Below are positions 1 to 12,098 of a stretch of 64,000 nt of DNA, in pieces (within the stretch, counting starts at the first letter, position 1; each line of letters begins with the position of its first letter). Origin of the DNA: Syngnathus acus. Its lineage: Eukaryota; Chordata; Actinopteri; Syngnathiformes; Syngnathidae. The stretch lies in NCBI RefSeq assembly GCF_901709675.1, contig NC_051094.1, positions 10,100,501 to 10,164,500 on the forward strand, written 5' to 3'. A program made the position numbers and the translations under genes. Under the pieces are notes generated by a model. That model was not told the origin of the DNA. It saw only the letters and a list, made by a program, of their open reading frames with translations, and searched no databases.

Positions 1-1626
1 TTAAAGAAATTATGTTGTTATAAGAAATGTTAACAGGTTTGCAATGGCAGAGAAAGAAATTAAAGAAGAAAATTAAAAACAGTTTCATTTTTCAACACAC
101 GTGTCTGAATTTTGAGCGCTTAAAAGCACTTTTCACTTTTGTATGTGAATTTAAAAAAATAATACTTGTTACATGCTTTCAACGAATCATACTACAGTAC
201 AGTGTCTCCCCCCCCATTCTGCCCCTCCCAAAAACATACAGTACATAAAACATCTGCTGAAATTATTTTTGTGAAATGACAGCCACAGTAAAGAGAATAA
301 AATGCGTAAATAGCTAGAAATATAAAAATCCAAAACAAAAACACATTTACAGTTGAAACAAAAATACGTTAACTGTTAAAAATGGTACCGTTATTGAATT
401 CTAAAATAGAGTTCTGAACACATGATAGCAAAGTGGTCTGACTAATAATAATATGTTTCGAGGTGCAGTGGTGAAGTCCAACTGGGGAGAGTATGTCAAT
501 AATCACTTATGCTTAAAAAATTGTGAGAATGTCACCTGAAGGTCTTGAGCCTGGAAGATCAGGGGCAACAGGCATTTTCTTCAACTGAATCAAGGTCTTA
601 ATTTCATTTATTTTCCACTTTCGGTATTGTGCCAGTTTCCAGAAGAGAATGTTGTTATTGCACCTTTACAGACACACACCCACACAACAAAAATAGATTG
701 TCTGTGAGAACCTGCTTAATGAGTTTATGACAATTAAATGGTGGACGCACACACGTACACACACACACACACACACGCACGCACGCACACACAAACGTGC
801 CGGAACGATGGAAAGAATATTTAATGGCGTTTGAGGAAAATGAAAAAGAAAGATGAGTAGAAGACGCAAGTCTGAGAAGACACCTGAGGAATAGAGGAAA
901 CGTGTGCGGGTGCCCATTTTTAAGGAACAAATTTGATGTGTGAATTTGTGTCCAACCAAATTTTACGTTATGTACAGTATGCGATACTGACTTCCTAAAA
1001 AGGACTTCATATGTTTTATGAAGCCGCACATTCATGAACTTGTCCCGGTTTATCCTGTCTAAGCGAACAAAATGGTCTCGACTGTTAAATGCCTCATTAA
1101 AAAGCCTTTCATCCTAAATAGGGTTAATTTCAAGAAAACAAAACAAAATCATGGCCATAAAAATGCCAATATTATGTCGGGTACGATGTATTTCTCCCTA
1201 GTTGGCCATATAGTGGGAAATGTGAGCCACTGTGTTGTGGGTCCAGATTGACAGCGGAGAGGATGTAAAAGACATCAGTGAAAGGTGCTGATGGCACATG
1301 GACACAAAGGAGAGCTGCTGTCCCGCTTCTACTTCATCTTAGTTCATACGGCAACACTGCAGGCCCCGTCTAGCTAATGTCTCTCTGGGGATCACAACAA
1401 GATTGCTAAGCGCTCCCCTCCCTGTTTCCTAGACATGCCACAACCGGTACAAGATGGACACACACTCACTGGTTTACCACAGAGATGATCCCCGGTCAAT
1501 GCTCATTTGCCTTCAGTGCGAAGAATAAGAACACAGGCTGTTGAAGAGACAAAATGAAATGTTCATCTCCATGTAAATTGATGCTTGGTTGTTGACGGCG
1601 GCATCCTTGCTTCGATCAAATGTTAC
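1..1626. other. Sequence downstream of the INPP5A-like gene, no coding exon recognised
   Basis: This stretch follows the last exon I can identify of the minus-strand INPP5A-like gene. I searched the minus strand for the expected final exon, which should follow residues DHK in phase 0 and encode the PVFLAF-type end of the phosphatase fold plus a C-terminal tail. I did not find it. The stretch may be the last intron or a 3' UTR. It contains a CA-rich microsatellite at about 746-793. Open frames across that repeat are low-complexity and not gene-like. Confidence 0.5.
746..793. repeat. (CA)n microsatellite, interrupted
   Basis: An alternating AC tract is interrupted by GT and GC steps. It generates spurious Cys/Val-rich open frames on the minus strand. 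Confidence 0.9.
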
Positions 1627-4600
1627 CTTATGATCCCCCATGCAAACATCAGGGCCCACGGTGTCATAAATAACGCTCCTCTCACCATCAGTGCCCTGAG
1701 AAAACCATATGCGTATCATTAATAATGCCACTTGGTACTTCAAACCAGCAGTGAACTGAGCCTAATGAGTTCATTTGCTTGAACTAACCAAGTTTAACTA
1801 ATTTCATTCAACCTTTAATGCCTGACCAGACTTGGTGGATTTAATTGACTTATTATTTTTTAGTTGACAATTTGTTCAAACTGTTGTCGAGCTTACGCTG
1901 ACCCGACAAAACACAGTTGAAAGAAACGCAGCAAGTGGTGACTTACACTGCGGATAAACTGTTGTGCAGTGTGTGACATCAGAATCCGATCGCACCATGC
2001 AGGACAGCGGGTGTTCATGTACTGGGTTGGTTTAGTGTACTCTTCACTGTAGGGGTAGCTAGAAGAATGAGAACGGTGTCAAACAATAGATTTGGTTCAA
2101 AAACAAGAGGGAACAAGTAGGAATCTCACCTGGGTGGAAACTGGATTTCCTCTTCTCTAACAACATCGTGGAAGGCTGTGACTTCTTTGTCATATTGTAG
2201 CAGCTGGAAAGAAGACGGAGGACAATATGTATTAAATGTCCTCACTCTTGAATCTTGAATTTTAAATAGGCCATTGAGAAAGTTTTTTTGTCCTCTTTTT
2301 ATATATACTAGTTTAAGCATCAAATGGTTTTAGGTTACGCTACAAGCCAATTAAAAAAATACTTCCTGGCTGTTATAGGATTTACTGGATTACATCTTAT
2401 GTGGTCTAAAATGTTACAGCACAAAGTGTAGATGATGAGCTCACCGCTTTGCCATTGTCTTCTCTGAACACCGCCTGATACAGGTAGGCAAAGAGCTTGT
2501 CCTCGATCAGTAGAAGCACCTGCCGATGAGAAAAGAACATGAGTTGCATCGTAAAGAAAATTGTCAGTGAGGGCCATAGCTTTCAGGTTTTGCCCACCTG
2601 GCGATCAGCTTTCTCCTCACAAATGATTTTCTCCACTTCATTACTGCTGTCCTTCTTTACGGTCTGGACTTCAGCCGAGGTAGACAGATGCTGCTCAAAT
2701 GCACACACAGGAATTTTGGTCAATTAACAATGACCAAACAGCAGCAACGTTTGTGCATACCTGGACTAGACTTAGAGTGTCCAAACGGAAATTAAAATCT
2801 CCAAACAGGAAAAAAGGCATTGGCGTGTGGCAGTTGTCTGATATCCTGGGGGGGGAAAAAAAAACAGGCTTGTATAGATGCAAAACTTTAAGCTTGTTGG
2901 GGAAACTTTTTGTTTTGTAATAAATTAAAAATGTCAAATATATTTTTTTTCAATTACACTATCAATATTCACCATTAAAACTAAGACTGTGGCCACTTGC
3001 AGCAACAACACATTTCAATTTTACATTCAATTGTGACCAAGGAGTATGTGCTGTTGGCTGTTGGTCAGGAATGTGTTTTGATGTGGCGGCAGCTCGGACC
3101 TGTTGATGACGTGTTTGAGTGCATTTTTGCGGTTGGCAGAGTAAATAGAAGGACTGGAGTTGCAGGCAATGAGGTTGGAGGCATCGTGGAACAGGTGGAT
3201 ATTGACTAGGTCCAGCCCTCTGAGAAGACAATGCACACACGCAATAACATGGCATGAAGAAGAAAAACAGCAAAGACTGTCACAAAAAGATTGTGTAACT
3301 TTTGACACAAGGTAGAACGCCAGTCTAATGTAATTTTGGTAAATGTGATCAAGCTGCAGACGAACATGCAGACACCCGTGCGCTGTGGACTTGTGTAACA
3401 TATTTATTTGATAAATATGACAACAAAACAATTCATTATATGCATTATTATGGTTATTTTGCCATGCCCAAAACAGCGCAAATCACCCTTTTTTAAATAT
3501 GCCATCTTGCCTGTGAAATTACCAACACAGTCTAAAGTACATGCCTCAGTGCAGATTTAAAATGTGCCAAATCAGACTTGCTCCGGTCTTGAAAAGAGAG
3601 GCCTATGTGTTTTGCACGAATCCAGGTAGGAAAGGATCTCGCACGCCTATGATCCCAAATAAAATAAGCAGTAGAAATTGGATGTTTTTGATAAATTGAT
3701 AATGTAACCCAATTTTCCAGTGAGGTAGCTATAAGGTAATATTAGACTGTTCAATATGGTACAGTGCTGCAATAATAAACATAGTAGATATTTTTTAAAT
3801 GAATAGCGCTCTAAGATCAAAACTGATCATGATCTCCCACTGGATTTAAGATGTACGTAATGTTGTGGCTGGCAAGTGTATATGTGTATAAACCGGATCA
3901 GCTGGGATTAGTGTGATGTACGTACCGGTCATGGATGAGCCAGCGGGTCCTCATGAAGCCCTTCCTGGACCACTTGAACTACAAGAGAGAAAAATTAGCA
4001 AGAGTCGGTAAACAGCAGCCAAACAGATAATTATTGATCCTTTGACATAATTTATCTCATCTCCCTGTCAGAGGCGGCAGACAGCCCCCTCTATTCCCAG
4101 TGGACTCATTTGTCCAAACGTCTCCCTTTGGGCCAAACATGACTCCCGCCCCAACAAATACACACAAACACTCACATCAGGCCAGAAAGTCTTTGGGAAT
4201 TTTTCTTTTTCCACAGCGGTGACCCCATCCAGAGAACCCACATACTTGTCCAGTGCCGGCACTGCTTTAAAGTCCTTAACTGTGAGGGGCAAAGACGAAG
4301 AGCAAGGGACAGGCGGCTGTCATATAAAAGAGTGAGGAAACATGCAAGCAGCAATCAATAAACTGGTGTTAACCTCATCAGTGCGGCATACGTGATGAGG
4401 GGGATCCATAAAGGAGCCATTAGACTGCGTTTGGTGAGTGACTATCAGTTTGGACCAAACAGCAAGTGGCAGCTCCATGATGTTTATGGTTCTTCCATAA
4501 GCTTTTTGGAGGAGCTTTTTCATGCCTTAACGTGACTGGACTATGCAGGTGGAAAATGAAAATTCCACCACTTTGAAAATGTGCAAAGAGGTGTGGGCAT

Positions 4601-7600
4601 CAGCTATTAAAAGCTGTTTTATTTATTTTTTTGCGAAAGAATTTTGCTAAATCACAATCAAGATTGTTTTTACCTCTGAAGTCATACTGGCGGATGTTCT
4701 TCAATGACTTGTGGATGAAGTACATGCTGCCCAATGCCTACATGCAAAAGAACAAGACAAGAAAGACAGAAATTCAAAATAAGCAATAACAAATTAGAAC
4801 TTACGCTAACAAAGACAGACTTTTAAAACCAATGCAGCATAATTAGATGAGGGCAATTTAATAATTCATAGTCCTTAGCATGCAAATGTGGTAATTTTTG
4901 GATTTCTCTGCTTCTCTTGCAAATCATACGAGCGGAGCTGGCGCTTGGATGGACATCCAAGTAACTGTTCATATTTCTATCCACATTTACAACAACTATT
5001 TCATTCATGCAACCTGACGAAAGGACAGATTGGCTTCAACTGTAGATTTTGACATTGGTGCCAGTATACCATTGGAACACACCCTCACCTTGACGTACAA
5101 TATTCATGTTTTCAATATTATTTCTGCGCATAATTTCATGTGTTGTGGGCTACTTATATTTGCAGTCATGGGTGATACCAGGGCAATATAATAACAACAT
5201 AAACAAAAATAACAGTGACAGTAATTAGGATTAGATGCTGTATTCGTTTAATGCATACCTACAAACTAAAATTACTCTAAAGAGAAGTTACATCTTTTAT
5301 TTTGGTCCAAGTATTGGCATATGATAAAAAGGTGGCAAGTTGTACACATTTGGCAATAATGAACCTGAGCAAGGTGAAATATCTGCTGTTTCAATTCAGC
5401 AATGCTTGGCCCTCCATGTGTGTTTTTTTTTTTTACAAACTGCAAAAGCATTGACCCACAAACAAAAGGCAATGTGGCGACAAAAACAGGAGAAATCATC
5501 CCAAGCTGACAGCCGAGCAGATGAACTGAGATGTTTTTTTCGCCATTGTGTGAGACTCGCACAATGACTGATACTGTAAAATTGTTTGTTACACTGCCAA
5601 AGACACCCACAACTTAATACAACTAGCCCCCCACCCTTAAGAGTGCACTTCAGGACCTAATCATCCCTAACATGCTCTGACAATTTTTAATGTACTAACT
5701 ACCTGCTCCACTGATCTGATTAATCATGTCCCGTGAGATCAATAAAGACAGAAGATTAAAACAATTTAAAAGGTATTAAGCAGTGCTGTCTGCCAACGTT
5801 GCTCGGAGAGACTGGCGGCAAAAGAAAAATCAGCCATCGCTCAGGGGGGCTCAGGGCGTGACGGACCACTGTGCAAGACCCCCCCACCCCTCCCAGAAGA
5901 CATCATCACTCTTCTGTGCCAAAGTCATTCTCATTTAACAAAACAGAGGTGTCTCTGTGCTTTGCGTCAGTGAGCAGCAATTAGGGAGCAACTTGTCCAA
6001 ACTCACGGCTGGAGCGTGGACAGGAAGAGGGTTGTTAAGAAAAACTATACGTACACCGAAACATTTGCATCATACATTCCTTCAATGTGAGACGTATCAT
6101 CATATTAATCATGTTGCGCAATAAGGTCGAAATTCAGCCTAGTTGAGTTTTAATAGTGCAAGAAAAGTGCACACATTTTGCTCCATATACTCTGGCCATC
6201 GCCTATGTTCATCAATCAGGTGTGTGCACAGTTTAATAAAAAAATATTGACTTACAAGTGATTTTTTATCAAAACACCATTTGTACTGAAAATGCATGCA
6301 AGTCTGGCCCATTTACTTTTGCTGCCCGTCTGAAAGGAGAACGCTCCCCTCCCACACCACCGCGCACACACACACCCTACACCCCAAACTCTCTCTTCGC
6401 TTTCTCGGCCGTGTAACTGATGATCTGCAGCCAACAGAAAACAAATTGAAAATCAATACAGGTGGCACGGACCTAATGAAAATGAGGCTACACAGCGTGG
6501 AGGAGCTGGGGGTGCAAGATCTCTCTCAGGGCAAAGAGTGGAAGGTGCAAACACCGGAGTGCTGGGGGAAACTTAGTCCCAACTGCCACCCTGGCCCCAC
6601 ACACTTTATTTATTGTAAACAAATAGGCTGGGATCAATAGTTTTAATCTGGACTTAAATGTATTGACTTGGCCCTGTCACCCGCACACCTGGCCATTGAC
6701 TTTTTTATTTTGACTTATGGTGCCTCAGCCAACAAACATGGCCACTGACCCCTGCTGTCAGATTTTGGCCAAAGGGAGGAGTATAGGTTAATAGTTTAAG
6801 AAAGGTGGTCGCACTTTGAATTAAGTGCACTTATAAAGTTCGAGCGATGTTCTCTTCAAATAGTTAAATAAATATAACGTTTAGAGCACAGAATTGCTTT
6901 CATGATAGGTCAGGGTTGATCAGAGTTTGCAGGTTCCAGCCTGCTTTGAGAATCTTAAAGAACCAAATAAACCTAAAGAACACACATTGATTGACCAACT
7001 TCAGGTTGAATGTCAGGGCCGCGGTGGTATGACTCAAGCATGTTTTCTGCCTCTGCAAACATTGAGCAATCAGCGTTGGGGATCTCCAAGGGCCCACATC
7101 ACACTGTCGATGTTGTGGACTGCCCACGGACTCATCTTGCCTGTGTCAAAAGCCACTTGGCATTCCACAATGCCTAGACTGTCAGCACGTGACTAGTGCG
7201 TTGCATTTTGAGGGAATGAGCAGAGTCACTTTTGATTGATCACTCCCGCCGCGGTGCAGACCTCCCTATCTCATAATCATCCTTATAGCATCAGTTATGT
7301 TTAATTCCCATTTATCAAAGAATCATGGGAGGGAGAGTGGGGGACCATATGAAGCACTCCGGTCTTCGAGGGCCGGTGTCCTGCATGTTTTCTATGTCTT
7401 CCTGGTTCAAATTAATTTGAATGTATATGCCCTAATTTTTCAAAAACTAGCATCTACACACTTGATACTAACCAGTAAACTGCCAGTTTAGGTGATCACA
7501 ACATGGCATGATAGTATATACATAATGCACTTCATTTTTATACCAAGGATGAGGGCTCCATCTAGAGGACAACTCTGAGAACTACATCAATGTTACAACT

Positions 7601-9802
7601 TTCACACGTTCTCACCGTGAAACGCTCTTCTGCTTGAAACTGGTTGTCCACGTAAATGCAGCGCCTGTCAAAGTCTTTTAGTTCTTCACTGGATTCAATG
7701 CTCCTGAAAATTAAGACTAATTATTAGCAAAAGTGCTGAACTGCAGCTTGTTTGTCCAGCAAAGAAGCTGAAAAGACAACATTTTTTAAAATTAATTTGG
7801 TACAAATCTTCAAAAAAATATTTTTTAGCATTGCTTGCTGCTTGGGAAAGGTATTCATGTAATTTTATTTACACTTATTTTTTTTAGTTATTTAGGAAGT
7901 TTAACTGTTTGAGGATGGAAAAACATTTGAAGTTGCTGCCCTTTTTGGAGCGAGACAATGACTCCTTTTCTGTGATCAAAACAAACACAAACAGACAGAT
8001 TATTTATAGCTCATTTTTCCTACCAAAAGAATTCTTCAGCGTGGCCCATGTTGACCATGTACTCTTTCCCCCCCACCTCCTGAAAGTGCAGGGCGATGAA
8101 CTGTGGCCGATACGTGCGGATGGTCTATTACACAGAGAGCAAAAAGCCACAGCAGTACATTACATAATAATCAGAGAAGACGAAAGTCACATTTGTTTGC
8201 CGCAAGAGGAGGGGCATTTTCCACTTTGTGTCAGTCAGGTGGAAAGTTTTGGTCACTTAGTTTGCATACCAGCCACAAGCCATGTGTTCATTTCTTATCA
8301 ATGGATCAGAACAGTATCCGTTTTCCACACTACATGACTATGTTCAGTGTGTGCCATATGGAATGAGGCGAACAGTCATAAAGTGGCGGGGATATGCATA
8401 CTTACCTTGTATAATTCCTGTAGCCATTCATTTTGTAATTCACTCACCTAGAACATGAGAGGCAATGCATAATTAGAGTCAGTTAGTTCGAGCCAAAATA
8501 TTAATGACACCATATAGCTTGACACCACAAGCAAAATAATAAACGTACATAGATTGAGAGCTATCTCAACGGTGTCAATCAAACCTGAAAATTATTAAAT
8601 CAAAGGAAAAATGTTTGATGCAGCTCATGAGTGGGATAACATTATCGTGTGCAAGATCTCATTTGGTGTGGAGCTTAATGGCATTATATTGAGAGCTGCT
8701 TCATCTTATATTTTGCCCCTCTACCATAGCTAAATTAGGTGCCCAAAATAATAAAAACACATCTTAGTTTGATGCAGGCTCAAATTCAGTCTGCACTTTT
8801 ATCATCACTTTAGATTATTCTTTGAAAACTTTGAGAATCACTGCCAAAAATTCTTGAGGAAATGCTTTCAAATTTGAGCTTCTTAAAGTTGTGATTCTCA
8901 TTTTTGCTGACTTTAGGAGGAAGAGTTGTTATTATGATGATAAGATATCTCATTTAACAACAAAACCATCAAACTGACAATATCCTAAAATCTTGATGAA
9001 TATTTGGGAGTGTTTGTTTATATGAATAGAGGTGGAAGGTATTTGACCAGAAAAGCTCAAAGCTCGCCTCTCAGTAAAGATAATCTTATGTTTACATATC
9101 CCCGCAACGGGATCTAAGATCTTTCCACTGAAGCTCAATCTGGCAACCGGAAACGTGAAACATGGCTTGAGCCAAATTTCCATGAGTGCAGAGAATAACT
9201 TGACCTCACCTAGAACTCTTCCAGTTAAACCAGAACTATAAGCAAATATGAAAATATAGAAGGAATGTTGAAACTTATTTTCAAATGTGCTCAAACGAAA
9301 ACATACGGTAAAACATTTTTATCCAGAAACATAAAGAATCTCACTTATTCATAATGATAAAGGAATTAGGACACTTATCTAAACCGCATAAGGAAGTGAA
9401 AAATAATTTGATTGACAGTGTGTGAGAAATATTACTCAAATATTTCATGCAGTTGATGAATATTGTCCCGCTGCAAGTGATTAACTATATCAAATGGAAC
9501 ATCATTCAAAACAATAACGTAATGTGACGTAAGAGTAAAAACACCATGGATGGGCGTAAACCGCTACGTAAAGGAGTGCGCGTGACAATAAAATCGTGAC
9601 GTATCTACGAGATGGCGCCCATTCGAAGTACAGTAATACTACTTGGCGCAGTTCTACGTAACATTGCAAATAATGCCCATAAACAATATTTGGTTGTTTT
9701 GTGTAGTTTCACTTGTACATTGACAACAACCAGGGTACTTACATTGTCAAAGAGTGACCCCACGTTTGCGGTGACAAGAAGCACCTCAGTGTGTGTCTCC
9801 AT
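1627..9802 (-). CDS. Type I inositol polyphosphate 5-phosphatase (INPP5A-like), 3' end not found
   Basis: Removes the 5-phosphate of Ins(1,4,5)P3 and Ins(1,3,4,5)P4, ending calcium signalling; family members act at the membrane. Fourteen exons join in frame: 9743-9802, 8406-8447, 8024-8124, 7616-7703, 4674-4737, 4176-4279, 3926-3978, 3100-3219, 2761-2845, 2598-2690, 2445-2519, 2130-2203, 1947-2058, 1627-1695. They give 380 residues (INPP5A has about 412). Family signatures are LLVTANVGSLFD at the N-terminus, NIHLFHDASN, the catalytic FGDFNFR (about 225-231), CPAWCDRIL (338-346) and GPDVCMGDHK at the end of the last exon seen. The start is the first ATG, at 9802. The terminal exon that would carry the PVFLAF strand and a CAAX-type tail was not recognised. 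The protein differs from mammalian INPP5A at many positions, so it may be a paralogue. The exon 8 donor (GTCCGA) is weak but required by frame. Confidence 0.88.
7346..7440. repeat. Fragment of a common fish interspersed repeat (ggtcctcgagggccggtgtcctgca type)
   Basis: The segment around 7359-7384 resembles a motif I recall as recurring through teleost genomes. It lies in the intron between exons 4 and 5 of the INPP5A-like gene. Boundaries are uncertain. Confidence 0.4.
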
Positions 9803-9825
9803 GGTCCACTCACATCCAACACAGA

Positions 9826-9840
9826 CGCGCGCGCGCGCGC
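9826..9840. repeat. (CG)7 dinucleotide tract in the presumed 5' UTR of the INPP5A-like gene
   Basis: An uninterrupted alternating CG tract ends about 24 bases upstream of the ATG at 9802 (minus strand) and runs into a short CA tract. Alternating CG/CA can adopt Z-DNA. Confidence 0.9.
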
Positions 9841-11110
9841 ACACTTCACAATCTTCTTCACGATCAGACCTATAAGCGACTTCCTCAGCAGCTTACAAAG
9901 GCTTATTGTGAGAACAGTGTAGTTAGCTCTTAAAATAAACTAGCATTGCAGTAAAAAGGTCCTGTGCCGCTTTCTCGTCCAACTTGTTTGCTGACCGCGG
10001 GCTGTGCTCTCCGGTTGTCAAATACAGCAGAGGCGCTCATTGTCATCTCGAGCGTAGCCGGAGCCCCTAAAATATTCGATATTCTTCTTGCGTGAATCAC
10101 CAAGTACCTTAAAGTAAGCGGACTAAGCCAAAGCTGTTGAAGTCAGCCTATTCGGATCCACTACTAACAGCAAGATCAAGTCGCGTTGCGTTGACTAACA
10201 CTGGCGCTCCGCCTATTTCTGCGCAGACGTTCTTGAAGTCGTCTTCGCGTCACTAAAGCAAATATGAACACAACACACCGAACTACGTGAACTTGTCGGC
10301 AACTCGTGGTCTTACCTTGACCTGGCTTATTACAACGGCACAAAAATATATAATATTGAACCACGTCTTCGGTTTACCGAGTATTTTAGAAAATTACTGA
10401 AGAACCTGAACGCACCATTCGTGCGACCCCAAACGCACCGATGTTCTGGAAAAAAAACAGGAAGTAGGCATTTTCTTTCACTAAAAAGATTTGAATTGAG
10501 CCTTCTTGTCTTTCTTGTTTCCATGTTTAATTTAAACTATTTTTCATTCTTAATAACTAGTTTATCTACCCAGGTTCCTACATCGCATATCTGCGAAACG
10601 ATATACCTCTCCCAGGTTAAACAATTTAACGAATTTCCAAAGTTTTAATGATTTGACTGCAAAGAACAGATTCAGGTCAAGCCTGCAAAACAGTAAACGC
10701 CTTAGTATTCAGACCAAACGGTAAAGGTTTAATAGCTTAGAAACGCTTGGCTTAGTGCATGAATCTGTGCAGTTTCAGCTTCAACAAGCACATCATGGTT
10801 TCCATAGCACTGTTGGAGAGCTGTTCAACCACGACCATTTCTATCACCATTTTAGCCTACTCCAAGCAGAGTGCACTTTATTCTCCACTTGTGGAATACA
10901 AATGAATTACATTGTTAATGGCCGACCTGAAACAAAGTGCTCTGGCAAATGTGTTGGGAATGGTCCCAGGTTTTTAGATGTGAATTCTGCAATACAGTGG
11001 ACCTGTGCAACCCTCATTATTAAAAGTCTAATTTGAAAAATTCTTACATTATAAATTATGCGTTGCAAGTAAACTCACCATGAGATCCAAATAGTTGACA
11101 TTCTCAAAGG

Positions 11111-11116
11111 TTTATT
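11111..11116 (-). terminator. Candidate gpat4 poly(A) signal (AATAAA on minus strand)
   Basis: TTTATT on the plus strand reads AATAAA on the minus strand, about 1 kb past the gpat4 stop codon. It is a plausible 3' end signal, not proven. Confidence 0.4.
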
Positions 11117-12098
11117 TTTGATAAACATGTTCGGTGCAATCTAAATGCGGAGTTCTTGTTGGTTGACTCCAGCCAGACAGAGACCAGACTACAGCTACCC
11201 TTTCTCTTCTTTAAGAGTCTGCCAAATAGGACAAAGATCACCAAAGGAAGGGAAATTAAAACAATAGCCTCTGGATTTCAGTTAAAATAAATTAAACAGG
11301 CGTGTTGCTGCTGCAACAAATTGGTAGCCAAAGGACTCTGTTAGAGGGGTAATTATTATTAGCCTCTTCCCATTCCAGGGGTGTTGTAATGGTTTAAACC
11401 TGCATGATTACCTGTTCGCCATGGGCGTTGATTGTAAGCATCACAAGTATGTTCTTTCACTTGCCGACTTTGGATGGAAAATGGTGCCATATTTCCACTT
11501 CACAATGCGAGCATTTACACATTCCATGGAAAAAGAACCGGCAACAAGAGTTCAGTAACATCAGCTACTGCTGTTGTAATAACAGGTTGATACAAGTCTT
11601 CATGTAAAACACAAAGCTTTAGAATACAAGATTCTTTCTCTTGGAAAAAGCTCATAAAAATAGTCTTAAATGTAACAAAGTCTGGCATCGTGTCAGACAC
11701 AAGCCAGTCATGCAAAAATCTCAAAACAGTGTCTTGAAAAAAATCTATAACTCTGTTATATACCCAGGTAAAACCAGGGTTAAATTACAAACTGACAGAA
11801 ACAAAAACATGTTAAAATAAACTGTGAAAAAACTGAAAGTTAATGACAGATATATCAAGTTTTTCCTCAACCACAAGGAAGACATGACTCTAGCTCAGAG
11901 CACTTCTACTTTTGCATTCTAATGCAGGCGAGGCTTCTTTCATGTATCTCCAACGGACCTGATACAACGCTGCCAACAGCAGACGTTTGTGTGAGGCAGA
12001 GAAAAGTCGAGGAACCCCATTCTCAAGCGGGAGCGCAGCTGACATCATTTGCAGTCAGCGCTGAGGGTTTTGAGCCGATCCACCTCCTCGCAAGTCTT

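Larger units (their letters stand above)
9803..12098. other. 5' flank of the INPP5A-like gene and 3' UTR of gpat4
   Basis: The left part, about 9803-10450, is the presumed promoter and 5' UTR of the INPP5A-like gene; it is richer in CpG than the surrounding DNA. The right part, about 11100-12098, is the likely gpat4 3' UTR. I see no convincing coding exon between them. The open frames here lack family resemblance and splice context. Confidence 0.5.

Noticed and set aside
655-1035. Minus-strand open frame of 126 codons
   Set aside because: It crosses a CA microsatellite and is Cys/Val-rich low complexity; it is not an INPP5A end exon.
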